64,000 nt of DNA from Dactylorhiza incarnata (Eukaryota; Streptophyta; Magnoliopsida; Asparagales; Orchidaceae): positions 2,232,001 to 2,296,000 of the forward strand of contig JAWHQI010000263.1 of NCBI GenBank assembly GCA_033032865.1. The letters run 5' to 3'. The notes beneath the pieces were generated by a model. It ran no database searches, had not been told where the DNA came from, and was given only the letters and a program-made list of their open reading frames with translations. Of the stretch, positions 8,914-20,428 are shown in pieces. A program made the position numbers and the translations under genes. How positions within the stretch are numbered: the stretch's first letter is position 1; each line of letters opens with the position of its first letter.

Positions 8914-11900
8914 ATGTCCCGATATCGATTATCTGAACTATTGCCTTTAAATCTAGAGATTGAGCGGACGTGTAGACAAAATAGGAAAGCAACTCGAGTA
9001 GAACAATTTAACTCCTCAACCATGAATCTTAATCAGCAAAATGTTAACAATGAAAATCATCAGGATGATGTAGGACAAGAAGGTCAGGTAGATCAGAATG
9101 GTCAACCCGCTGAAATTAGGAGAACATGTCGTGACTATAATATGCCCTTAAGGGGAGGATTGCAGTTTAGTATAACTAGGCCGGCAATTGAAGCGAATAA
9201 CTTTAAAATAGACTCTATGACAATGCAACTCGTTCAACATAATAAGTTTGGAGGCCTTAATCATGAAGACCCTAACTCCCATTTGAGAACTTTCATCGAA
9301 ATATGCGACACATTTAAAATCAATGGCGCATCGGAGGAAGCTATAAAACTTAGGTTATTCCCATTCTCTTTGGAGGGAAAAGCAAAGGATTGGTTGAATT
9401 CTCTACCCAATGGGTCCATTACTACTTGGGCAACTTTGATAGAGAAATTCTTAGCTAAATACTTTCCTCCATCGAAAACTGCTAAGCTTATGCGCGACAT
9501 ATCTACTTTTATGCAAGGGAACGGGGAGACACTTTACGATGCATGGGAAAGGTTTAAGGAATTGTTGCGGAAGTGTCCACACCATGGCCTAGCCATTCAC
9601 CAGCAGGTGTGGACCTTCTACAACGGCCTCCAGACATCTACTATGATTCAAGTGGATGGAGCTGCGGGAGGATCTTTAATGAATAAATATCCTGAGGATG
9701 CCTATGCGATCTTAGACGACTTATCGTCTAATAATTATCATTCATCTGAGCGACAAGGTTCATCTTTTACGGCAGGTCTTCACCAAGTTGATCAACTCAC
9801 TTCTTTCGCCGCACAAATCACTGCACAGTTTAACTCTATGAATAAGCGATTAGATGCTTTGACTTTGAATCAAGCCCAACCACACTCACATGTCAATAGC
9901 ATTGTTACCCCTTCACCACCCATGAACCAATCACTCACGGTTGAACAACTTATTGGTCATAATGAGGAAATTAATTATATAGGTGGACAACCAAGACATA
10001 ACAATGCGGTCCCAAACTATTATAACCCGGAATTGCGTAATCATCCAAATTTCTCATGGAAGAATAATTCCGGAGTGACATATCCACCCGGTTTTAACTC
10101 AAACCCTCTTCCACCTCAAAACAATAATTATAATCCACAAGGATCATATAGGAAATTATCGGATGAGGTACTTATAGAATCCATGCAGAAGAGGGATGCG
10201 CGCATTTCTAGTTTAGAGGGGTCATTGCGTGTCATTGAATCACAGTTAGGTCAAATTGCTAATGCTTTGAGTCTTAGACCCCAAGGGTCACTTCCCACAG
10301 ATACGACCCCGAATCCGAAGGGAGATAATCCTCAATGCAAAGCTGTCACTTTACGGAGTGGTAAAGAATTAGTGAGTAGGTCTAAGAATGAAGAAGAGGA
10401 ACAGGTTGGCGAAGAGAAGAAGTTGGAGATCGTTAGTCCTAGTGTTCCTAATGATAAGTTAGAAGAGAATGAGAATGAAAAGGAAGGAGCAGTGGAAGTA
10501 TTAGGAGAGACCGAGAGAAAATCAATCAATGAAGATAAAAAGAGAAATGATAACATAAAAGTCTATCCACCACCACCATTCCCTCAACGGTTAAAGAAGA
10601 GCAAGCTTGATCAACAGTTCCAAAAATTTATAGAAATATTTAAAAAACTGCAAATTAATATTCCTTTCGCGGAAGCTTTGGAGCAAATGCCAAGCTACGT
10701 AAAGTTCATGAAAGACATTTTATCTAAGAAGAGGAAATTAGGAGCAAATGAGACGGTATCACTCACACAGGAGTGTAGTGCTATTCTTCAAAAGAAACTC
10801 CCGCCTAAATTGAAAGATCCGGGGAGTTTCACCATACCGTGCTCCATAGGGTACCAATTCGAGGGAAAGGCATTATGTGATCTTGGTGCGAGCATCAATT
10901 TGATGCCGTTCTCGATCTATAGGAAGCTTGGTTTAGGAGAAATCGCTAAGACTTCCATCACCTTGCAATTGGCTGATAGAACCCTTGCTTTCCCAAAAGG
11001 AATAGTGGAAGATGTCTTAGTAAAAGTGGACAAGTTTATTTTCCCTGCGGATTTCGTTGTCTTAGATATGGAGGAAGATAAGGAGGTTCCCATTATCATA
11101 GGGAGACCTTTCTTAGCCACGGGAAGGACATTGATAGACGTGCAGAAGGGGGAGTTGACCATGAGAGTTAATGACGAACAAGTAACCTTTAATGTACTTA
11201 AAGCTATGAAATTCCCCCGGAATCAAGAAGATAATATGGAATCGGTGAACCAAATTTCAATTCATGAATACAATCTGAATATTAAATCCGCAAAACAAGA
11301 TGATTTGTTAACTCGATTTTTGATGCATGAGGAGATTTCGGATGATGAAGAGGAAATTCGAGATTGTCTCGAAGTATTTGAGAAACAACCCAATTTTTAT
11401 AGAAAACCGGAACCCTTTGAGATGCCAAACAAGTCGTTGGCGGACAAGCCCTCTATTGTTAGTCCGCCGATTCTTGAGTTGAAGCCTCTCCCCGATCATC
11501 TTATGTATGCATATTTAGGAGAAAATAACACATTGCCGGTTATTGTCAATTCTAAATTACCACATGATCAACATCAAAAGCTTTTAGAATTGCTAACTCA
11601 ATTTAAGACGGCCATAGGGTGGACCATAGCTGATATCCGAGGGATTAGCCCATCACTATGTATGCACAAGATTCTTTTGGAAGAATCTTTTACGGGATCT
11701 ATTGAACCCCAGCGTCGTCTTAGTCCACCTATGAAAGAGGTGGTAAAGAAGGAAATTATTAAATGGCTAGACGCAGGGATTATTTACCCTATCTCGGATA
11801 GCTCATGGGTGTCACCGGTGCAATGTGTACCGAAAAAAGGAGGTATGACGGTCGTACGAAATGAGAAAGATGAATTAGTATCTACGAGAACGATTACCGG

Positions 11901-14364
11901 TTGGCGTATCTGTATGGATTACAGAAAGCTGAATAAAGCCACACGAAAAGATCATTTTCCGTTGCCCTTTATCGATCAAGTCCTAGATAAGTTAGCAGGA
12001 AACGATTTCTTCTGTTTTCTTGATGGCTATTCAGGATATAACCAGATTACGATAGCCCCCGAGGATCAGGAGAAGACCACGTTCACATGTCCCTATGGGA
12101 CATTCGCTTTTAGAAGGATGCCATTTGGTCTATGTAATGCACCCGCTACTTTTCAGCGATGCATGATTGCTATTTTCTCTGATATTATGGACGAGGGTAT
12201 TGAAATTTTTATGGATGACTTTTCTATTTTCGGTAATTCGTTCGATGCATGTTTAGCTTGTTTGAAGAAAGTGCTAGCGCGGTGTGTTGAGACTAATCTC
12301 GTATTGAATTGGGAGAAATGTCACTTCATGGTGCGAGAGGGGATTGTGCTCGGTCATCATGTTTCAAGGGATGGTTTAGGAGTAGATAAGGCAAAATTAG
12401 ATGTGATTGAAAGACTGCCACCACCCAAGAATGTAAAAATGTTGCGTAGTTTTTTAGGACATGCGGGCTTCTATCGAAGATTCATTAAAGACTTTGCGAA
12501 AATTGCAAAACCATTGAGTGGACTACTAGAGAAAGATGTTAAATTTCAGTTTACTGACGATTGTTTACATGCATTTGACACCTTAAAAAATCGTCTGACC
12601 ACGGCCCCTATCGTTATCACTCCCGATTGGGAGGAACCGTTTGTCCTTATGTGTGACGCGAGTGATTACGCAGTAGGAGTTGTCTTGGGACAGGTACGTG
12701 AGAAAGTTTTTCACACGTTAGCCTACGCTAGTAAGACCCTAATTGATGCACAAATTAATTACACAACCACAGAAAAGGAATTACTAGCAGTAGTGTTTGC
12801 CTTTGAAAAATTTAGATCGTATCTGTTATGCACTAAGAGTACGGTTTTTACGGACCACGCTGCGATCCGTTACCTCATGGAGAAAAAGGACGCTAAGCCT
12901 AGATTAATTAGATGGGTGCTTCTGTTGCAAGAATTCGACGTAGAGATCAAAGATAGGAAAGGTACGGATAATCCGGTTGCGGATCACCTTTCCAGAATTG
13001 AGTCTACACAACCTTCATATAATCCTGAAATCGACGAGAGATTTTCGGATGAGAGAGTGTTAGCCATTCATGAGAGCACCACACCTTGGTACGCTGATTA
13101 TGTGAATTATCTAGTAAGTAATATTTTGCCTCCTGACCTTTCCTATCAACAAAGAAAGAGGTTTGTACATGAGGCTCGCTCCTATCTTTGGGACGAGCCT
13201 TATTTATTCAAGATCGGAGCTGATGGAGTTGTGAGGAGATGTGTACCGGAGGGCGAAATGAGATCAATTTTAGAGAAGTGTCATAACTCTCCGTATGGAG
13301 GTCATTTCATGGGCACAAGGACGGCAATGAAGGTGTTAGAGGCCGGATTCTTCTGGCCTAGTTTATTTAAGGATGTTAACATGTTTGTTAAACAATGTGA
13401 TAGATGTCAAAGAAGTGAGAATATAAGAAAGAATGATGGAATGCCCATGAACATAATGTTAGAAATCGAATTATTTGATGTATGGGGAATGGATTTTATG
13501 GGTCCGTTCGTGAACTCGAATGGTAATTTATATATATTATTGGCAGTAGACTATGTGTCTAAATGGGTGGAGGCGATAGCAACCCCTAAGAACGACGACA
13601 AAGTGGTACTGAATTTTATAAAAAATCATATATTCAATCGATTCGGGGTTCCTAGAGCAATCATTAGCGACGGGGGAAGTCATTTCTGTAATAGTCAATT
13701 CAAGTCATTATTAAATAAATACGGAGTAACCCATAAAGTTGCACTTGCTTATCATCCCCAGACAAACGGTTTGGCGGAGGTATCAAATAGGGAGATTAAA
13801 AAGATTTTAGAAAAAACAGTGAGTATCAATCGTAGAGACTGGTCACAGAAACTCACGGATGCATTATGGGCATACCGCACTGCTTTTAAAACTCCCATTG
13901 GGCTGACCCCGTATAGGATGGTCTACGGGAAGTCTTGTCATCTTCCTCTAGAGTTAGAACACCGGGCGTTTTGGGCGATTAAGAAAATAAATTATGATTT
14001 TCGGGACGCCGGTAAGAAGAGATTATTGCAATTGAATGAACTAAAGGAAATTCGGATGCAAGCGTATGAGAACTCACGAATCTATAAGGAGCGTACGAAG
14101 AAGTGGCACGATCGACGCATGAAGGAAAAACATTTTGAGCCGGGACAACTTGTCCTCTTATTCAATTCCCGCTTAAAATTGTTTCCAGGAAAACTAAAGT
14201 CTCGTTGGTCGGGCCCGTTTAAGGTTAAAATCGTGCATCCTTATGGCGCGGTAACCATCATTAATGAAACTGACGGGACTGAGTTCAAGGTTAACGGAGA
14301 AAGACTGAAACCATACCTGACAGACGATTATGACAGGGAAGTGTCGAGTATAATGCTTCTCTAG
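8914..14364 (+). CDS. Gag-pol polyprotein of element D (Athila type), intact
   Basis: A single 1816-residue frame from ATG 8914 to TAG 14362, giving capsid and all enzymes for copying and inserting the element. A retrotransposon gag domain lies at about residues 110-270 ([17 protein letters not shown]). The aspartic protease signature DLGAS is at about 656. RT spans about 1000-1190 with FMDD at about 1099-1102. RNase H has CDASD at about 1247 and TDH later. The integrase has an H-H-C-C zinc finger from about 1457 and catalytic D1527, D1586 and E1622, the last two 35 residues apart as in active enzymes. The C-terminal part carries [12 protein letters not shown], typical of Athila. I see no frameshift, stop or lost catalytic residue, so it may be functional. 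I saw no CCHC knuckle in the gag part. No env-like gene follows. Confidence 0.93.
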   Translation: MSRYRLSELLPLNLEIERTCRQNRKATRVEQFNSSTMNLNQQNVNNENHQDDVGQEGQVDQNGQPAEIRRTCRDYNMPLRGGLQFSITRPAIEANNFKIDSMTMQLVQHNKFGGLNHEDPNSHLRTFIEICDTFKINGASEEAIKLRLFPFSLEGKAKDWLNSLPNGSITTWATLIEKFLAKYFPPSKTAKLMRDISTFMQGNGETLYDAWERFKELLRKCPHHGLAIHQQVWTFYNGLQTSTMIQVDGAAGGSLMNKYPEDAYAILDDLSSNNYHSSERQGSSFTAGLHQVDQLTSFAAQITAQFNSMNKRLDALTLNQAQPHSHVNSIVTPSPPMNQSLTVEQLIGHNEEINYIGGQPRHNNAVPNYYNPELRNHPNFSWKNNSGVTYPPGFNSNPLPPQNNNYNPQGSYRKLSDEVLIESMQKRDARISSLEGSLRVIESQLGQIANALSLRPQGSLPTDTTPNPKGDNPQCKAVTLRSGKELVSRSKNEEEEQVGEEKKLEIVSPSVPNDKLEENENEKEGAVEVLGETERKSINEDKKRNDNIKVYPPPPFPQRLKKSKLDQQFQKFIEIFKKLQINIPFAEALEQMPSYVKFMKDILSKKRKLGANETVSLTQECSAILQKKLPPKLKDPGSFTIPCSIGYQFEGKALCDLGASINLMPFSIYRKLGLGEIAKTSITLQLADRTLAFPKGIVEDVLVKVDKFIFPADFVVLDMEEDKEVPIIIGRPFLATGRTLIDVQKGELTMRVNDEQVTFNVLKAMKFPRNQEDNMESVNQISIHEYNLNIKSAKQDDLLTRFLMHEEISDDEEEIRDCLEVFEKQPNFYRKPEPFEMPNKSLADKPSIVSPPILELKPLPDHLMYAYLGENNTLPVIVNSKLPHDQHQKLLELLTQFKTAIGWTIADIRGISPSLCMHKILLEESFTGSIEPQRRLSPPMKEVVKKEIIKWLDAGIIYPISDSSWVSPVQCVPKKGGMTVVRNEKDELVSTRTITGWRICMDYRKLNKATRKDHFPLPFIDQVLDKLAGNDFFCFLDGYSGYNQITIAPEDQEKTTFTCPYGTFAFRRMPFGLCNAPATFQRCMIAIFSDIMDEGIEIFMDDFSIFGNSFDACLACLKKVLARCVETNLVLNWEKCHFMVREGIVLGHHVSRDGLGVDKAKLDVIERLPPPKNVKMLRSFLGHAGFYRRFIKDFAKIAKPLSGLLEKDVKFQFTDDCLHAFDTLKNRLTTAPIVITPDWEEPFVLMCDASDYAVGVVLGQVREKVFHTLAYASKTLIDAQINYTTTEKELLAVVFAFEKFRSYLLCTKSTVFTDHAAIRYLMEKKDAKPRLIRWVLLLQEFDVEIKDRKGTDNPVADHLSRIESTQPSYNPEIDERFSDERVLAIHESTTPWYADYVNYLVSNILPPDLSYQQRKRFVHEARSYLWDEPYLFKIGADGVVRRCVPEGEMRSILEKCHNSPYGGHFMGTRTAMKVLEAGFFWPSLFKDVNMFVKQCDRCQRSENIRKNDGMPMNIMLEIELFDVWGMDFMGPFVNSNGNLYILLAVDYVSKWVEAIATPKNDDKVVLNFIKNHIFNRFGVPRAIISDGGSHFCNSQFKSLLNKYGVTHKVALAYHPQTNGLAEVSNREIKKILEKTVSINRRDWSQKLTDALWAYRTAFKTPIGLTPYRMVYGKSCHLPLELEHRAFWAIKKINYDFRDAGKKRLLQLNELKEIRMQAYENSRIYKERTKKWHDRRMKEKHFEPGQLVLLFNSRLKLFPGKLKSRWSGPFKVKIVHPYGAVTIINETDGTEFKVNGERLKPYLTDDYDREVSSIMLL

Positions 14365-16226
14365 TTTCGTACCGTCCTGCCAGGACGGTAAATTAGGCGC
14401 TAGGTGGGAGACAACCCATCATTTATGTTTAGTTCTAGTTTTTGTTAAGTAAGATAGTTGGATTTTCGGTTAGTTGTCAGTTTGACGAATTACGATGGAT
14501 GGGGAACATGATGATTGAGATCTGTTGATGATCTTATGCATTTCAAGTTTATTTTTAAGACAATCTTTTGCGTTTTGAGTATGCATTTTCCGTTTAAGAC
14601 AATATATTCGGTCACCTTTTGCTTGATTAACTATATCTGTGAATGCTTTAGGCTGAAGTGGAAAATATATATGTGGCTATTATAAGACATCTATGGTTAT
14701 TATATGCTTGAGTTGGAGGTGTTATCAGTTTTTAATGTCCTACATTTTATATATGCACTTTCACCCTTTTTCTATATATACATGCTTGCAAGTGACAGGT
14801 TGTTATCTTGAAATCGGGATTCGCTAGAGAAGCTCTCCAAGCAAAGGATTGGACGGAGTAAGGACAACCACTGATACCGACGGTCTACTTCAGAAATTTT
14901 AGGGGAGTACTTCCGTTTCAATTTTATTTACCGCAATTCTTTTATATGCTGGCACCGTTCCAATTTAATGAGAAGTAATTTTGTTTAGTCACACCAACCT
15001 TGCTAGGGTCCAGCAAGACTTTAAGTGTGGGGGTGATGGCTAGAATCGCCCCTAAATTGTTGTGTTAGGTAATTTGATCACTCATGATTTTAATAATCCG
15101 TATGTTGACCGCACTTAGTCGATAGACTATTCTTGATGTTCAATGATAATTAACTGGTATGGCTAGAAAATCCTAGGAGTTCAGATTTTGAATTTGAAAT
15201 TAGCAAGATTTTTTTTGGTAAAGCACTCTTAAGCGTTTGATCCATGCACAACCTTCTTCAACTTTAGTTTACTTCTTCGAAATCTTTTGATGTGGAATTC
15301 TAAAAATAAGAAGGGGGGTGAGTAAGAACTAAGTTAATGTGGTGAGCCAAGATAATATTTTAGTAGCTAAACCAATTTGATCTTTCATGAGATTCTTTGA
15401 CTGGTTCTGTATCATTTTGCTATCCACTACTGAATGACCAAATTCCCTATTTGCTCACTAGTTTTATCATAATAAGTTAGCCTATTATGGGTGGTTTATT
15501 CTTATTATATAAGTCATAGTGATATGCGGCCTGAGTATATGTATACATACTTGGAATGATCCCGACTATGATGGAATTAAAAAAAAAAGTGGTTAAAAGT
15601 CATAGTGATATGCGGCCTAAGCATGCGATGTGTATGTTTGGAATGATCCCAACTATGATTTAATAATAATAAAAAAAAAGGGCATCATAGTGATACGTGG
15701 CCTAGGTATGTACACTTATACCCGGAATGATCCCAACTGTGGTTATTTAAAAAAAATGTTTGTTGATCAACCCTCATAATATGGTGAGTTATTATGATTA
15801 CTAACTAGGGAATTACCATGCCACTACTATCAATGCCTGTTTAAGAATTGCCAACCAAGCCAAAGATAAACCTACATTCACGTAAGCTGCTAATTTGTAT
15901 CGAAGCTAGCACAAAGACTTAGCTTATTCTTACCCTTCCAGATTATTGCGGAGGTTCAATGAAAAAGTGCGGGGGAGTAAATAATTTTGAAGAAGACACA
16001 CACACAACACTAAAATTCTTAATGGTGCTTTATCTTTTATCAAGCTAATGAATTTGTGATGTTTGAACTCTTAATGATTTACAAGCTTATCAGTTGAGTA
16101 AAGCGAACTTCTTGAGTATCTTTGATTAATTCCGGTTAAGTATGGAGCATTTTAATTTGTGGTGTGATAATTATCGGACACCTAATTATTGGAATGTTAT
16201 TTCTCTTTGCTCGGGACTAGCAAAGG
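14365..16226 (+). other. Non-coding 3' region of element D
   Basis: About 1.86 kb between the pol stop and the polypurine tract. It is the position where some Athila elements carry an env-like gene, but no substantial open frame exists here on the sense strand. It holds A-tracts and three imperfect repeats at 15510-15745. Its length suggests a decayed env region, which is inference. Confidence 0.6.
15510..15745. repeat. Three imperfect about 85-bp tandem repeats
   Basis: Each unit runs from CATAGTGATATGCGGCCT through a TATGT-rich middle to GGAATGATCCCAACTATGAT and ends in an A-tract. Units begin near 15515, 15600 and 15684. They lie in the 3' untranslated region of D. Confidence 0.7.
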
Positions 16227-17506
16227 TTCAAGTGTGGGGGTCTGATAACTTCTAAAAAGAAGTTATCTAGGCCATTATTTCTGACGAAATACTGGGCTAA
16301 TCTGGCTTGAATAAATCTAAAATATGATAAAAATGTAAGTAAATGTTTGATTATTAAATTCAAGGCTAATTTGGTCTTTTTCCATTGTTTTATTAACAGG
16401 TTTGCCAAAGGAATCGGATTGGAAAAGGAAAACAGCCAAAATGCACATGTCCTGGAAAAAGGTTGCAACGCGCAGAAAATGAAGGTTGCAACTTTTCGGC
16501 GAATTCAAAATTCTGAAATTTCAAAACAACCGCCATCAGCAAAATTGGAAGGTGGCGCCCCTTGGGATCCGCGTGAGACGTATTTAGCAGTATTTGGAGG
16601 GATTAAATAGGGATCTGGAGAAAGATATTAGAGAGTTTTTTGGAGAGGAGAGGAGGAATTCGAAAATAGAGGAGGAAGAAGGCTAGGTTTGCCCGGATCT
16701 TGGAGGCGGAGCGGTTCGGCACTCTTCGTTGGCTGAATTCCTGCGCTGTTTCATCGTTTTATACACCATGCACTGTAAGATCTTTCTTATTTTGTGGTGT
16801 TCTTCCTCCATCGTGATGAACTAAATTGTTTTAATCTTGTATTGTGAGAGTACTTCGTCAAGTGTGATGACAATTTCTTAAATTTCTGGATTTGTGATTG
16901 ATTGGTGAATGTTTGTGCTTAATTCATGATCTTTATTTTGAAATCTCTGGCCAAGATTTTATCTTTTTACTGCGCTTCATAAATCGAGAGAGGAGTCGCG
17001 TAAGTATATCGTGGATTCGGTATAGTATTTGAAGGGAGAAAGAGATTTCCTCTTGATACTAGCAACTTTGGTTTTCATCCTTTATGCGGTTCTTATTTCA
17101 TCTCCGGAGTAATAGAGAACTAGGGACTTCCGATATCGAGAGGTACGGATTTCTATTCTAAAATCGTTGCAAGACGTGTCACCACTCATCATCGCAAAAC
17201 TATCTTCAAGGGCTTGTCACACTAGACTTAGGAAATCATGATACAAGATTATCTTTGATCGCTGATAACAAAATATTTTCCTCCCGTTTCTCTAGTTTAA
17301 ATCCCGTAATTAGAAGTGTTATTTCCTAATTTTTGTTACTTTGAACCATCATATTATTCCGCTTGAATTTAAAGAAAAGGCAGCACTAGTAATTGCAAGC
17401 ACTAAATCACCCACCTCTCCGTGGAAACGATCTCGATTCTCACTTTATTACTTGACACGGCACGTGCTCTTGCGTTTTAAAATACACACCGGTTTCGGGC
17501 GTATCA
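16227..17506 (+). repeat. Polypurine tract and 3' LTR of element D
   Basis: CAAGTGTGGGGGTC at about 16229-16242 is the polypurine tract. The LTR runs from TGATAACTTC at 16243 to GTATCA at 17506 and matches 7384-8647 base for base as far as I could read. Confidence 0.9.
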
Positions 17507-17856
17507 AGTTTTTGGCGCCGTTGCCGGGGATATCAAGTTTTTGGCGCCGTTGCCGGGGATATCAAGTTTTTGGCGCCGTTGCCGGGGAGGTGCAAATAAT
17601 TTAGTGTTTATTTTCTTGCAATATTAGCTAAACCTGAATATTTAGAGCTCAAGTCTTTAATTTTGTCTCTTTCATTATTATTATTATTATTTTTATAAAA
17701 AAAAATTGTTTGTTTGTTTTTATCATCTGATTTTTGTTAGTGCATGTCCCGATATCGATTATCTGAACTATTGCCTTTAAATCTAGAGATTGAGCGGACG
17801 TGTAGACAAAATAGGAAAGCAACTCGAGTAGAACAATTTAACTCCTCAACCATGAA
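17507..17856 (+). mobile_element. Extra copy of D's leader (primer site, 5' UTR, gag start) after its 3' LTR
   Basis: The sequence repeats 8648-9026 of D: three 29-bp primer-site units (17502-17588), the same AT-rich leader, the same ATG (17743) and about 38 gag codons. Similarity ends near CATGAA at 17856. A leader after a 3' LTR means the LTR is shared with the start of a second, mostly missing, element. It has one primer-site unit fewer than the 5' copy and lacks its two point variants, so it is not a straight copy of this element's own leader. Confidence 0.85.
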
Positions 17857-17929
17857 CAATTTAACTCCTCAACAATTTAACTCCTCAACCATGAGCAACT
17901 CGAGTAGAACAATTTAACTCCTCAACCAT
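17857..17929. repeat. Scrambled junction of short repeats
   Basis: ACAATTTAACTCCTCAAC, a piece of the neighbouring gag sequence, recurs here several times with fragments CATGA and GCAACTCGAGTAGA between. Such patchwork is typical of repair with template switching at a break. Sequence of C resumes near 17930. Confidence 0.65.
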
Positions 17930-18153
17930 TAACTGCCCTGAGTTCTTGGAAATGAGGGAGGCGAGGGGCCCGAGGCCGCATCATCGACAACTAGAGGAGG
18001 TCGGGGAGGACCATGCCGGGGAATAGAAGTCCGAGTCCCGGTCTCCGTGCTTTATTTTTTCTTTGAGTCCATGTAGTAGGAGAGAGTGTTTCCCTACTTA
18101 GTTTTTCTTGCATGTAACCGAATGACTAATGAAATGAAAGTTTTTTGAAGTAT
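17930..18153 (+). other. Non-coding 3' region of element C
   Basis: Sequence after D that does not belong to D. It contains a C/G-rich stretch and then an AT-rich region ending in CCGAATGACTAATGAAATGAAAG just before the tandem array. It resembles a 3' untranslated region. No gene seen. Confidence 0.45.
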
Positions 18154-20145
18154 TGTTCCCCTTGGATGGTTCCGCTGACCGGGCTCTCACTAGACGGCAG
18201 GCCAGGTTGACCTCCTAGGGAGGAAAAGAGATGTTCCCCTTGGATGGTTTCGCTGACCGGGCTCTCACTAGACGGCAGGCCAGGTTGACCTCCTAGGGAG
18301 GAAAATAGATGTTCCCCTTGGATGGTTCCGCTGACCGGGCTCTCACTAGACGGCAGGCCAGGTTGACCTCCTAGGGAGGAAAAGAGATGTTCCCCTTGGA
18401 TGGTTCCGCTGACCGGGCTCTCACTAGACGGCAGGCCAGGTTGACCTCCTAAAGAGGAAAAGAGATGTTCCCCTTGGATGGTTCCGCTGACCGGGCTCTC
18501 ACTAGACGGCAGGCCAGGTTGACCTCCTAGGGAGGAAAAGAGATGTTCCCCTTGGATGGTTCCGCTGACCGGGCTCTCACTAGACGGCAGGCCAGGTTGA
18601 CCTCCTAGGGAGGAAAAGAGATGTTCCCCTTGGATGGTTCCGCTGACCGGGCTCTCACTAGACGGCAGGCCAGGTTGACCTCCTAGGGAGGAAAAGATAT
18701 GTTCCCCTTGGACGGTTCCGCTGACCGGGCTCTCACTAGACGGCAGGCCAGGTTGACCTCCTAGGGAGGAAAAGAGATGTTCCCCTTGGACGGTTCCGCT
18801 GACCGGGCTCTCACTAGATGGCAGGCCAGGTTGACCTCCTAGGGAGGAAAAGAGATGTTCCCCTTGGATGGTTCCGCTGACCGGGCTCTCACTAGACGGC
18901 ATGCCAGGTTGACCTCCTAGGGAGGAAAAGAGATGTTCCCCTTGGATGGTTCCGCTGACCGGGCTCTCTCTAGACGGCAGGCCAGGTTGACCTCCTAGGG
19001 AGGAAAAGAGATGTTCCCCTTGGACGGTTCCGCTGACCGGGCTCTCACTAGACGGCAGGCCAGGTTGACCTCCTAGGGAGGAAAAGAGATGTTCCCCTTG
19101 GATGGTTCCGCTGACCGAGCTCTCACTAGACGGCAGGCCAGGTTGACCTCCTAGGGAGGAAAAGAGATGTTCCCATTGGATGGTTCCGCTGACCGGGCTC
19201 TCACTAGACGGCAGGCCAGGTTGACCTCCTAGGGAGGAAAAGAGATGTTCCCCTTGGATGGTTCCGCTGACCGGGCTCTCACTAGACGGCAGGCCAGGTT
19301 GACCTCCTAGGGAGGAAAAGAGATGTTCCCCTTGGATGGTTCCGCTGACCGGGCTCTCACTAGACGGCAGGCCAGGTTGACCTCCTAGGGAGGAAAAGAG
19401 ATGTTCCCCTTGGATGGTTCCGCTGACCGGGCTCTCACTAGACGGCAGGCCAGGTTGACCTCCTAGGGAGGAAAAGAGATGTTCCCCTTGGATGGTTCCG
19501 CTGACCGGGCTCTCACTAGACGGCAGGCCAGGTTGACCTCCTAGGGAGGAAAAGAGATGTTCCCCTTGGATGGTTCCGCTGACCGGGCTCTCACCAGACG
19601 GCAGGCCAGGTTGACCTCCTAGGGAGGAAAAGAGATGTTCCCCTTGGACAATTCCGCTGACCGGGCTCTCACTAGACGGCAGGCCAGGTTGACCTCCTAG
19701 GGAGGAAAAGAGATGTTCCCCTTGGATGGTTCCGCTGACCGGGCTCTCACTAGACGGCAGGCCAGGTTGACCTCCTAGGGAGGAAAAGAGATGTTCCCCT
19801 TGGATGGTTCCGCTGACCGGGCTCTCACTAGACGGCAGGCCAGGTTGACCTCCTAGGGAGGAAAAGAGATGTTCCCCTTGGATGGTTCCGCTGACCGGGC
19901 TCTCACTAGACGGCAGGCCAGGTTGGCCTCCTAGGGAGGAAAAGAGATGTTCCCCTTGGATGGTTCCGCTGACCGGGCTCTCACTAGACGGCAGGCCAGG
20001 TTGACCTCCTAGGGAGGAAAAGAGATGTTCCCCTTGGACGGTTCCGCTGACCGGGCTCTCACTAGACGGCAGGCCAGGTTGACCTCCTAGGGAGGAAAAG
20101 AGATGTTCCCCTTGGATGGTTCCGCTGACCAGGCTCTCACTAGCT
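18154..20145. repeat. 78-bp minisatellite, 25 full units plus a partial one
   Basis: TGTTCCCCTTGGATGG starts a unit at 18154, 18232 and so on with an exact 78-bp period to 20104. Units are nearly identical, with scattered single changes (GGATGG/GGACGG, one AAAGAGG for GGGAGG). Each contains the short palindrome CCTCCTAGGGAGG. As 78 is a multiple of three and the unit lacks stops on the minus strand, one frame stays open for 676 codons there (a 26-residue repeat with EHLFSSLGGQPGLP). I regard that frame as a consequence of the repeat and not as a gene. The array lies between pol remnant and 3' LTR of C. Confidence 0.95.
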
Positions 20146-20428
20146 GGGTGGCTCACTAGTTGGGTGGCTCTTACTAGTAGAGCTCGCTCCTAGGAGTGTG
20201 TCGACCCATTGTCGAACACTAGTGGAGCTCGCTCCCGGAGGCGCTCAGTCCCGAGCAGACTCCCTAGCCGGGCTCTCATTAGCCGACAAGGTTGGAGGAC
20301 CTCTTCGGAGAGGCTACGTGTTTTTCCGAGATAGCACCGTTAGCCGGATTCCCAGCGACACTCGTCGAATATGCATGGTTGGACATTTCTTTCCGAGCGT
20401 GTGCCTCGCTCGAAAAGAGCGGGGATTG
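20146..20428 (+). other. Region before the 3' LTR of C, ending in a polypurine tract
   Basis: A GC-rich stretch with repeats of GGTGGCTC and AGAGCTCGCTCC, ending in CGAAAAGAGCGGGGATTG at about 20411-20428, the polypurine tract. F has nearly the same tract (AAAGAGCGGGGATTG at 49271-49285). No gene seen. Confidence 0.65.

Larger units (their letters stand above)
7384..17506 (+). mobile_element. Element D: young Ty3/gypsy Athila-type retrotransposon
   Basis: A 10.1-kb element with two 1264-bp LTRs (7384-8647 and 16243-17506), a tRNA-Asp primer site directly after the 5' LTR, one uninterrupted gag-pol gene, a 1.9-kb non-coding 3' region and a polypurine tract (about 16227-16242). I found no difference between the LTRs on reading them side by side, and they are a constant 8859 bases apart, so insertion is recent. 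Athila identity rests on the tRNA-Asp site and on the integrase C-terminal block [13 protein letters not shown]. Instead of ending at its 3' LTR, the insertion continues into a second copy of the leader (17507-17856), and no simple target duplication is seen. Confidence 0.9.

Noticed and set aside
14365..16242. Env-like gene of an Athila element
   Set aside because: No sizeable sense frame, signal peptide or membrane segment in this region.
18154..20145. CRISPR-like array
   Set aside because: Units are contiguous with no unique spacers, and the DNA is nuclear plant sequence.
18126..20156. 676-codon minus-strand open frame as a repetitive protein gene
   Set aside because: It coincides exactly with the 78-bp tandem array; an array unit that is a multiple of three and lacks stops stays open automatically. 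No promoter, start context or flanking domain supports a gene.
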